This document shows, one piece after another, positions 1-7,437 of a DNA stretch of 10,834 bases. Each line of letters starts with the position of its first letter. Position 1 is the stretch's first letter. The notes below the pieces were generated by a model. That model saw only the letters and a list, made by a program, of their open reading frames with translations. It was not told the DNA's origin and did no database searches. The DNA comes from Physocladia obscura (lineage: Eukaryota > Chytridiomycota > Chytridiomycetes > Chytridiales > Chytriomycetaceae): the NCBI GenBank assembly GCA_027596945.1, contig JADGJH010001299.1, forward strand, positions 1 to 10,834, written 5' to 3'. A program made the translations under genes and the position numbers.

Positions 1-57
1 TAAAAAACTCTCTACCCAAAACTACTATCAAGCTTAAGGCTCACAACAATCTAAGCC

Positions 58-186
58 TTACAACTCAAAAACCAACAGGTGAGCTTGTAACCTGCGCAGC
101 GTATTGCCCACCATGTTGAAAGGGCGCAGACCAGTCTCATAGGCAACCTGATTTAATGGACACCTGCATCTGCACACAATTTCCAT
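58..186 (-). CDS. Small open frame, possible short gene or exon
   Basis: An ATG at 186 opens 42 codons ending in TAA at 60..58. The composition is balanced and coding-like, unlike the AT-rich surroundings, with a Cys-rich start (C-R-C-R-C) and a basic/hydrophobic end (R-R-L-Q-A-H-L-L-V-F). An AG at the sequence AAATCAG (around 148) could instead be a splice acceptor, making this the terminal exon of a larger gene. No family is recognised. A 7-nt inverted repeat (TAAGGCT / AGCCTTA) lies around its stop. It could be chance. Confidence 0.25.
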   Translation of the reverse strand: MEIVCRCRCPLNQVAYETGLRPFNMVGNTLRRLQAHLLVFEL

Positions 187-468
187 TTTCCTTTTGCAAC
201 AATCTCCGATTTCGCTATCTCTCCTTCAAATCTCAAATCTGCAATTTTTTTTCTTTTTTTTCTTTTTATTTTCTCTCTGTTTTTCTCCGTCTCTCTTGAT
301 TCTTTTTTAATTTTTAATTTTATTTTTTGAGGGGTTTTTTTTTGTTTTCAAATAAAGCTTGTTTTCTCTTCTTCTATTGCAATTACAAAAATCATATTAA
401 GAGGCATAATAAAGCGTGTTTTTGGTTATGCAAATGGGTTGAGAAATACTATTCTGGTATCAGTGACA
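187..468. other. Non-coding, pyrimidine-rich spacer
   Basis: No convincing gene is seen. The plus strand from about 247 to 348 is almost pure T/C with T-runs up to 9, i.e. purine-rich on the minus strand where the neighbouring genes lie. AATAAA occurs on the plus strand at 351 and 407. This is probably the 3' flank of the gene ending at 469 and the 5' flank of whatever lies to the left. Confidence 0.5.
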
Positions 469-1044
469 TCACTGAAGGAGAACACCCAGTCCAATAAGCG
501 CCAACATACTTGCACCCTTCATTAGCAAAGAGCCAGCAGAAGGCTTGGCAGTTGTTGTAGGAGGAGCAGTTGTTGAAGGAGGTTCAGTTGTGCTCGACAA
601 GTTTGAAAAGGTAACTTTGGTGTAAGTGTCAATGCCGCCTTGATTGTTCATTGCAGTTTGAACACAATCTTGGGCAGATGCTGGCAAGTTGCATGGAACA
701 ACCAGTGCAGAAATAGCACAAATTCCAGTTGGCTTAGCTGAAGCTGGAATTGTGCTGTTGCATGACACTACCATGCATTGCTGGCTGCCCAGGCCTGATC
801 CAGGAGGACAAACCTCAAACTGCAATGCGTAGAAAGCTGGACCTCACAGCAAAATAGTCTCGAACCCTCCAGAATCTGTGAAGGGCTCAATGTCGAAGGA
901 GACTGCAATTCCAGTGGGATTAGAGGTTGCAGAGTTCAAGTACGCTTGGGTAATTGCTACAACCACTGAAAGATAGTCTTTCTCAATCTGGTATGAGGAT
1001 TGCGGGTTGGTGTTGATCAAGGCAATTGTTGTTTTTGCTGCCAT
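469..1044 (-). pseudogene. Secreted GPI-anchor-type protein with in-frame TGA
   Basis: ATG at 1044 opens 66 codons to a TGA at 846..844. The same frame then continues without any shift for another 124 codons to TGA at 471..469. The downstream half has six or more Cys (F-E-V-C-P-P-G, Q-Q-C, V-S-C, G-I-C, P-C-N, D-C-V), then a Thr/Pro/Ser linker (T-T-E-P-P-S-T-T-A-P-P-T-T-T). It ends in a hydrophobic tail (M-L-A-L-I-G-L-G-V-L-L-Q) with small residues just before it, the usual form of a GPI-attachment signal. This suggests a cell-surface protein. The ATG is not followed by a signal peptide, so the 5' end is missing, lies in an unseen upstream exon, or is lost. No intron with usable phase removes the TGA, and TGA is the normal stop of the HET and bZIP-1 genes, so general recoding is unlikely. 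The upstream half contains G-I-A-V-S-F-D-I-E-P-F, reminiscent of a TIM-barrel hydrolase strand, but no family is assigned. It is either a young pseudogene or a sequence error. Confidence 0.6.
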
Positions 1045-1436
1045 GTAGCTTTTTCTTTATCAAAGGAAGAAAGGTTGTCAGAGCTCAGCTGTCAATCAAA
1101 ACTGATGCAAAAAGACATGTGATTTGAATCACGAATTGAATCACGAATGCACGCTATTGTGTTCTTGCTGGCAATCACAGCGACCTTTGATCCAATCTTT
1201 CTTGTGGCAAGCTCGTTCATTGCCTACCTAACAACTGACAGGTATGCTGTCATCAGGCGCCTGCATGATGCATTTTAAAATTGCTCCAAACAAGTCGGGT
1301 TCAAGCTCTATTGGTGTTAACGATGTTGTGAGAGTGTTTGATGACACAATCTTGCCGCAGATTGATCACTTTTGTACATATCAATTCAAATGGTCAAAAA
1401 CGGACAAAAAAAATTAATGATGCCAACGCAATCCTC
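1045..1436. other. Ambiguous spacer, short frames on both strands
   Basis: Three short frames are open here. On plus, 1147-1278 (43 codons) starts M-H-A-I-V-F-L-L-A-I-T and is hydrophobic. Also on plus, 1232-1417 contains N-K-S-G-S-S-S-I-G-V-N-D-V-V-R-V-F. On minus, 1220..1092 (42 codons) starts M-N-E-L-A-T-R-K-I-G. The first and last overlap on opposite strands, so both cannot be ordinary genes. No splice pair was found that links any of them to the neighbours. A 12-nt unit TTGAATCACGAA is repeated in tandem at 1124-1147. These may be remnants of the missing 5' part of the gene at 1044 or of an unrelated gene. Confidence 0.35.
1124..1147. repeat. Two tandem copies of a 12-nt unit
   Basis: TTGAATCACGAA occurs twice back to back, without mismatch. 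It lies about 80 nt upstream of the minus-strand ATG at 1044. A chance duplication by slippage is the simplest reading. Confidence 0.8.
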
Positions 1437-3087
1437 TCAAATTGTCACTGCTTCAAGATCTGCAAGAAGTTCATCCTGTTTATTATTATTATTATTATTA
1501 TTATCATTATTATTATTATTATTATTACTATTATTATTATTATTTGCTTTGAAATAGAACAACAACAATCATAGGTAAGTACCATTTCACGCCACAACGA
1601 AGCTTTGAGTGTTTCCACTACCGTAAAAAACTTTCTTCGGTCTTCTGTATTCTCCAACAAAAGAAGAAGCCCATGGCAAGAATTATTAACTTGAAAGAAC
1701 TCTTCGGGGTTAGAATCACGATGTTCAAAATATCCCCACACTGTACACATCTGATCAATTATTGGATCGATAATTTCCGGTGGAATTGCTGCCAGTGATG
1801 GTATTGTTTTCAATTCTGTCCGGAAATTTTGTAACTTTGGCGTCCACTCTGCACTTTGCGTTACCGTGAATTCTTGAAATGGCATGAATCCACTCAGTAA
1901 GTTATGCAAATGTGCCTATTCGAGCCCAAGCAAAAATCAACACGCGAGAAATAAAACAATGATAAATGCAGGTGAAAAAATCAAAAATTAGAAATAAAAT
2001 AACAGTATTAACTTACATCATACAGGCTAGTTAAGGTTTGAAATTCGGATATAATTTCCACAACCTGCACACGTTCGACAACAGTACAAAGTGCAAGCAA
2101 TCTATTCGCTTCGCGAACCATTCTCAAATACAAAACTCGTGCAGTTTTTGTGTCTGTTGTACGTGTGAGCCGCACATAAATATCACTGACCCGATCAACA
2201 ACTTTCATGTCAGCTTGCAATGACTCAATTTCTTTCATTTTTCTTTTGAAGTCTTCAATAGGAGCAGGTCCGTAAAGTTGCTCCGACGAAAGTATTGTTG
2301 TATATCCTTGTTCAAACCTGGATCTTGCAGCTGGAATGGCGTTTGAGACCTCAATGGCAGACATACCAGTAATTTCACTGATATCGTTTATTAGCCAGTC
2401 TAAATTCAAATCAACAGAATCCGAATGATTGAGACCAAACAAGTTGGCGTTGCTAAATGGAAGCTGTTTGTTATTTTGAAAAGGAACAATTGTGAATGGT
2501 TCTGATGAATTTTGAGATTTAGGCGACGAAGAACCGTTCAAATTTGCTGATGTGAGTGTAATTGACGTTGATGTGAGTGATTTTTGCATGGCATTTGTTT
2601 GCTGCGATTGTAATTGTGCAATATAAGCCTTCAAAGCGGCCGTTTGCGCAGCACAAACTGGATTCAAGCACAGCACCGTTTCTATTTCCGCGGGTATTGT
2701 TTCCGCTTCAGCATTTGCTAATGTCGCAGCAGCATTTTCACCATTGGTTTGAGATTGGTTTGAATTAGTTGCTGACGTGGTACAAAATGAGTTTATCGAC
2801 ACTCCCGCCGCTGCAACGCGCAATGCATGAATTTCAGCTTCCAACGCTTTGCATTTCTCCTCGAGATTCATGAAATACTTTTGTTTACGATCACGGAACG
2901 CTCGCTGCTGCTCACGCAGAAACACTTGTCGATCAGTTCCTCCGATGGCACTGACTTTCCGGCGACCTCTCCCACTTCGAGGATTGTAGGCTTCTGTTTT
3001 GCCTCTTTTTGCCATACCAGATTTGGCAGCTTCTCTGCGTTCATCGATTGTTACTGCAGTTCCTGTTGTCACTGTTTGCATGTTCAT
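1437..3087 (-). CDS. bZIP-like transcription factor, paralogue 1
   Basis: Three exons are proposed: 3087..2017, 1915..1583 and 1475..1437, giving 480 aa with a TGA stop. Both introns are phase 0. Residues 36-45 hold the family block N-P-R-S-G-R-G-R-R-K. The bZIP basic region (about 51-72, with R-E-Q-Q-R-A-F-R-D-R-K) is followed by zipper positions L75, L82, L89, V96, at the canonical R-x9-L spacing. The usual basic-region Asn is Leu57. A Cys pair (C140, C145) precedes a second short coiled coil, and an acidic D-x-D-W-L motif ends at about 232. Two helical modules of unknown function fill roughly 267-350 and 370-468, and the last exon reads D-E-L-L-A-D-L-E-A-V-T-I. It is presumably a nuclear DNA-binding dimer; its target and function are unknown. 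The start codon lies only 17 nt after the HET-like stop, so its promoter must overlap that gene or the two share a transcript. An acceptor-like TTGCATTAG directly precedes the ATG. Confidence 0.88.
1476..1582 (-). other. bZIP-1 intron 2 (107 nt), carries microsatellite
   Basis: The donor GTACTT follows the codons for R-E-M, and the acceptor is AAACAG before D-E-L-L-A. The donor is weak, but its place is fixed by homology: paralogues 2 and 3 have GTAAGA at the same codon. Phase 0. Most of the intron is an ATT/AAT repeat. Confidence 0.75.
1479..1544. repeat. Interrupted (ATT)n microsatellite
   Basis: About 22 trinucleotide units of ATT (plus strand), interrupted by one ATC and one ACT unit. 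It lies inside bZIP-1 intron 2 and reaches within a few bases of the acceptor on the minus strand. It generates spurious poly-Ile and poly-Leu frames. Confidence 0.95.
1916..2016 (-). other. bZIP-1 intron 1 (101 nt)
   Basis: The donor is GTAAGT directly after the codons for Y-D, and the acceptor is CGAATAG. Phase 0. Exon 2 then begins A-H-L-H-N-L-L, matching E-Y-I-H-N-I-L at the same place in paralogue 2. Confidence 0.85.
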
Positions 3088-3104
3088 TTTTCTAATGCAA
3101 AGTT

Positions 3105-5824
3105 TCAGAAAAGAAAAATTCTTTCACCCAACACTTCTGTTTTTCTGTTATGAATCCACGATGGACAGCTCCAGTGTAAATTCATGGCCAGCTGCCACTT
3201 GCCATTATCTGCATTGTGTTTGACGAGACAATACGATCCGTTTTTCCACTTTGCAATTTTGAAGTTCGCTTGTGCATTTGCTGCCATTGCTGCAGTTTCC
3301 AGTACAAAAATTCCCAGCTTGTCTGGATCACCAACGCGTTTAACCACTCTCAACACCATATCGCCAACATTATTTCCAGTGAAATACAATGAATCTGATG
3401 TGTACATAAACCATCTCTCAATCAGATCAGACATGACTCCATCTGGTTGAAACATTTGATTCATTGTATAAACTGAAAATGCCCGAATCCATGCATCTCG
3501 CTCATCAAGTTCATCCAATTGCACATTATTAATATAGCAATAGTGTGCAAGATATCCTTTCTCAACTTCACAATAATCATCTCCAAGCATTTTATCAAGA
3601 TCAACTGGTTTGCAGCACCAAGAAATATACCCACTAGTCAGCAAAAGACGCGTCAATGTAGCTGGATGATAGGCGCCTGCAAGTTTCGCAATCAACAAAC
3701 GCTTGATATTAGTTTTGTCAGCAGTGTCAGTGATTTTAACGCCCACATTAATATCTCCATACTGCAGCGGTCCTGCACTTTCAACAAGCATGGCAACAGT
3801 GACAGTACCAGAATCGTGAACTTCAGTATCAAAACCAGCATTTTTTCCAATTGGGAATCCAAAATGCTCGCTTCGGCGCATAAGCAAATCTCCATAAAGG
3901 TGAGCGCTATTAATTTCATGGCAATCAAGCGTTGAGCTCCATGAAGGAATAGTAACTATCGTTGCAGTAGTCACGACAGCTTTACCATTGTCGGCATCAC
4001 CAACACAGTGATGACACCAGTTTTCATTATTGCGCAAGGTGAAAATGCCTTGCTCAATCAACTCAACATGGAAGGCAGCAAATTTTGCAGCTAAATTTTC
4101 GTCCGAATCAGTAATATGGCTTGGCGCATACAACGAAGCAAGAACGTTGATATAATCGCGTTTAAAATAGCATTTACGGCGGCACTGAACCATAGCTGCA
4201 AGCACTTCTATTAAAACTATACGAGACCAGGTGGTATGATCACGAGAAGGCATTGGTATTACTTCATTGTCTAAATTCAGTCTGGGTTGAAAAGTCGGAA
4301 CAATTTTGTTGATCAAGTATGGAACAATTGATGTTGTGAAAGTCCATCCGCTTTCCAAGCCACCGCTTTCCAAAAGCATATCAATGTAGAGGTTCAGTTT
4401 GATTGAATACGAAAAATTTGGAGAAAGCTTCGTGGTTGTTAGCATGCTCCCAAATATATCGTTTTTGTCTTCAAGAATGTCGCTGTATGCGTCTGCTGCA
4501 AGAATGGAAATCACAGTTTGCCCCACGCAGGCAGGCAAAAATGCACGAGTGAAGAGCGCAGTAGCCAAATGTACAGCGTATCCGAAGACTTTTGGATGAA
4601 AGAATGAATTTTTTCGCAAGTTGTATCGAAGTTGAAACAGCAAGAGCACCAATTCACTTGCCGAAACAGACTGTGCCCCATCGTGACTGAAGAAAGTGAT
4701 GTCGTTTGAAACAGTGAGTTCTTGATAAGTCCAAACTCGCCCCATATAATTTGAATATGCTTGCCAATTACTGATAGCTGATTGAAATCGTTCCACTAGA
4801 GTCATTTCTATCTCATCATGTTGGTAGCCTTTGGCCATTAAATATCTAAGAAATATAATTAATATCATAAAAATAAAATAAAATAAAAATATGCCTGTCA
4901 TATTCTCTATTCGTATCATTCATAAGTTTAGTTTCCTTCAAGTGTTTTATCAAAAAAACCAAAGACTCAAGTGTAGCTCGCAAAAGCTCAAAATCATGCT
5001 CTGAGAGTAACGCATACGTCATGGCTGCCTTATTATAGACATCACTCATCCCTTGAATCTGCGAAACAGCACCAAACCGTGGATCTCTAAAAGTGTCCTT
5101 GCCGATTGTGTTCAATGATTGAGGAAAATCCCCACTGGCAACAACATTTTTAGGATCAAACTGTGTCCAAGACGATTGGTTCACTGACACAACGTCCAGC
5201 CAGCACGGAAGATTACTGGACCGAGAGGCTAAACCAGTTAGAACAGCGAGTTTCTCGGATGAGGAAACTTTTATAGAGACGCCATGGAATGAGCCTTCGA
5301 AGCTGTTATCGCCCCAAACATGCGATATTGCAACGTGTCCGTCGGTTGTGACAGGGATGCTTGTGAATTGCTGGATCGTGGGGTCAAAAACACGCAGCAA
5401 CGTGGAGGCAGCAGCAGCGGACGAAGAAGACAACGGTGATGGCGGTGGCGGATCGGTTGCTACCATATTACCTGGCAGCGGTACTGGTTCAGCAGCAAGT
5501 TCATTTGGAGCATTGATCGGACTAGAAGTAAGCACATTTGGAAGCTTATTTGGTAAGATTTTGGCTCCGGCATCGTGTGATTGTTGGCTAATGGTGTGAC
5601 CAAAAACGGGATCGACTGAGGAGTCATTGTGCTCACTATTTTGTGTTTTCTGTTTGGCAATGCCAGTTCACAGTTAGTTGGTGCAGCAAAATCGAAATGC
5701 TATTTACCAACAGAAGCTCTTCTAGTTTTTGAAAGCCAGTATGCTGCCCTTCTGCATGATTTACATTGACATCCTTGCTTCTGGCAGCCTTTTTCCCACC
5801 TTGTTTTTGCCAGAACCACTTCAT
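3105..5824 (-). CDS. HET-domain (heterokaryon incompatibility-like) protein
   Basis: Three exons are proposed: 5824..5708, 5649..4895 and 4845..3105, giving 870 aa with a TGA stop. HET-family landmarks appear in order: S-H-V-W-G-D (near 149), C-W-L-D-V-V-S-V-N-Q (188-197), G-M-S-D-V-Y-N-K-A (239-247) and, after the second intron, R-V-W-T-Y-Q-E (327-333). In filamentous ascomycetes this domain triggers cell death or incompatibility after non-self recognition. In a chytrid-like fungus that role is only inferred. The N-terminus is a short Lys-rich exon plus a low-complexity Pro/Ser/Ala stretch around 100-120. The roughly 530 residues after the domain match nothing I recognise; they include W-C-H-H-C and Y-I-S-W-C-C. 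No transmembrane segment is evident in the spliced product. The start is the only ATG giving a spliceable first exon, since the exon 2 frame is closed by TGA upstream with no ATG. It lies 107 nt after the bZIP-2 stop and 17 nt before the bZIP-1 start, on the same strand. Confidence 0.85.
4846..4894 (-). other. HET gene intron 2 (49 nt), probable GC-AG
   Basis: The exon ends GACAG and the intron would open GCATAT and close TTTCTTAG. Phase 2 on both sides restores the frame into Y-L-M-A-K-G. The interior is extremely T-rich. No GT donor of the right phase is close; the alternative at 4966 (GTCTTTGG) would delete about 24 residues and is poor. The intron splits the HET domain before its R-V-W-T-Y-Q-E motif. 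Confidence 0.6.
5650..5707 (-). other. HET gene intron 1 (58 nt)
   Basis: The donor is GTAAAT, a textbook branch-point CTAACTG sits about 20 nt before the end, and the acceptor is CCAAACAG. Phase 0 on both sides. It joins exon 1, ending L-E-E-L-L-L, to exon 2, starting K-T-Q-N-S-E. This is the best-formed intron in the window. Confidence 0.85.
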
Positions 5825-5931
5825 TACACAGTTTGTTTTTTAGAAATCAAACTTAAAAAACTTTTTTTGATTAAACACATGACTAAACCAAAGAAAAAAA
5901 TAATAATTTAAATTGATTGAGAATGAATTGG
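5825..5931 (-). promoter_or_regulatory. Short bZIP-2/HET intergenic region
   Basis: The 107 nt between the bZIP-2 stop and the HET start are AT-rich with T-runs. They must hold both the 3' end signal of bZIP-2 and the HET promoter if the genes are transcribed separately. No clear TATA box or known site is recognised. Confidence 0.4.
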
Positions 5932-7433
5932 CTATTCAATATGCAAATGTTCGACGCCCGCAAGCATTTCATCCTGAAAAATAAAAATTAGCAAAAAATT
6001 TTTTTATGTACAATAGAATGTGAGAAAATCATTGTTTTTTGTTTATTATTTCTTTTTTCTCTTAATCGCTAAACTAACTACATTTTCTTCTTACCATCTC
6101 ACGCCATGTGGTCTGTCTCATTTTCTCTAGTGTTAAAAAATACTTTTTCCGATCCTGCATGTTCTGCATAAGAATAAGCAAGGAATGACAGGAGTTGTTG
6201 ATTTCAAAAAACTCTTCGGCAGTGAGCTCATATTCAGCTGGATGGGCCCAAAAGTTGCAGACAAACTTGATTAGAGGGTCTGTAACTGCATCGCCAGCTT
6301 CGATGATGGACGGTATTGTTTTGAGCTCGGCTTTAAAGTTCTGGATGCGTTTTTGCCACAATAACTCAGGGATTTCTTCAGGAAAAACAGGCGTCATGTA
6401 TTGATTAGGATTCAAAATATTGTGTATATATTCCTAATAGCCACAGAAAAATTAATTAAAAAAACAAAAAAAAGGGAGTTAAACTTACATCGTATTTCAT
6501 ATTTGTCGTGTAAAATTCGGCCAGAAGATCAACTGCTTGGACCTTTTCAACAACAGTACACAAGTCAAACATTCTGTTGTTTTCACGCATTAAACGTAAC
6601 AAAAGAGAACGCGCGGCTTTAGTTTCGGTAGCACTCGAAAGCCGTAAATACAGATTATGAAGACGATCCACAACTTTGGTGCCATTACTGAGAGAGGGAA
6701 TCTGCTTAAGGGCTTTGAAATAGTACTCTGTCTGTGGGAGTCCGTATATTTGCTGGGCCGACGGATACTGGACAGCGGGAGTGTCGGGTATGGAATCGTC
6801 ATTCTCAAATTCGTCCCCAGTGTCCATCAGCCAGTCGAAATCGGAGTCCAGCGACGATGGTGGTGGCAGGGATAGTTGTAAGAGCAAATCTGATTTGAAA
6901 AACGCGGGTGGCGATGGCGACTTTGAGACTGGCGGCTGCTGAACTATTTGAATTGGATTTGTTGGTCGTTGTTGTTGTTGTTGTCGTTGTCGTTGTTCTT
7001 GTCGTTGACACTGGCTCTGCGCAAATAGCGCCGCCATCGTCAGGCTTTGAACTTGGATTTGCAGCTGTGCATTTTGCAGCTGCAAAGTGGTGAGCTGTTC
7101 GGCGCAATCGCAGGTGCATGAAAGAGATTGGTTATTGGTAACTTCACGCGCTGATGCTGCTGAAGCTGAAGATGACAATGACGATGAAGAGGCCACTAAG
7201 TTCGCGCGCAGAACGGTAATCTCGGCTTCCTGGTCTTTGCAGCGATGCTCAAGTTCCTCCAGATAGCTCTGTTTGCGCTGGCGGAACGCACGCTGCTGTT
7301 CTCGCATGTATGCCTGCCGCTCCGTCTGCGGTTCTGTCATCAGTTTCCGCCTGCCTCTTCCGCTACGCGAGTTGTACGCCGGCGCCAATGTTGACGTTGT
7401 ATTGCCTGCAGTTGAACCTGATTGATCACTCAT
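5932..7433 (-). CDS. bZIP-like transcription factor, paralogue 2
   Basis: Three exons are proposed: 7433..6489, 6433..6095 and 5973..5932, giving 441 aa with a TAG stop. Introns are phase 0 at the same codons as in paralogue 1. The family block N-S-R-S-G-R-G-R-R-K is at 21-30. The basic region contains Y-M-R-E-Q-Q-R-A-F-R-Q-R-K, with Met43 where bZIPs have Asn and Arg51 at the invariant Arg. Zipper positions are L61, Q68 and L75. Cys106/108/110 precede a Gln-rich second coiled coil and a polyglutamine-like tract (about 140-155). D-S-D-F-D-W-L-M-D lies at 197-204, followed by an acidic stretch. Helical module A is at about 225-308 and module B at about 335-428, with last-exon residues D-E-M-L-A-G-V-E-H-L-H-I-E. 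It is presumably a DNA-binding dimer; targets are unknown. Its 5' flank is the decayed plus-strand gene at 7438-8440. Confidence 0.88.
5974..6094 (-). other. bZIP-2 intron 2 (121 nt)
   Basis: Donor GTAAGA after R-E-M, branch-like GCTAAT about 20 nt before acceptor TTTTCAG. Phase 0. It leads into a last exon of only 13 codons plus stop. Confidence 0.85.
6434..6488 (-). other. bZIP-2 intron 1 (55 nt)
   Basis: Donor GTAAGT after K-Y-D, acceptor GGCTATTAG. Phase 0, same codon as in paralogues 1 and 3. Confidence 0.85.
6964..7010. repeat. Trinucleotide-rich Gln/Arg coding tract
   Basis: GTT/GTC repeats on the plus strand encode the minus-strand run of Gln with interspersed Arg in bZIP-2 (residues about 140-155). 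It is a likely site of length variation. It also creates a spurious poly-Val frame on the other strand. Confidence 0.8.
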
Positions 7434-7437
7434 TCTT

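Noticed and set aside
247..348. Long T-tracts as intrinsic terminators
   Set aside because: The genes are eukaryotic with spliceosomal introns, and no stem precedes the tracts.
816..843. A 28-nt intron (GTGAGG to TTGCAG) removing the TGA in the surface-protein gene
   Set aside because: Too short, and the phases do not match (phase 2 donor, phase 0 acceptor).
1124..1147. Tandem repeats as a CRISPR or regulatory array
   Set aside because: Only two adjacent 12-nt units without spacers.
1338..1574. Plus-strand frames rich in Ile or Leu
   Set aside because: They are translations of the ATT microsatellite inside a bZIP-1 intron.
2960..2985. AT-hook in the R-S-G-R-G-R-R-K block
   Set aside because: The AT-hook core needs R-G-R-P; Pro is absent in all three copies. 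The block may still contact DNA but is not called an AT-hook.
3088..3150. Fusion of HET and bZIP-1 by a 36-nt intron (GTGAAAG to GCATTAG)
   Set aside because: The intron would be shorter than any other here and the joined frame meets TGA almost at once.
3184..3935. Plus-strand frames opposite the HET gene
   Set aside because: They are antisense shadows of a long conserved exon, without domain features.
6908..7093. Plus-strand frame with a poly-Val run
   Set aside because: It is the reverse complement of the Gln-rich tract of bZIP-2.
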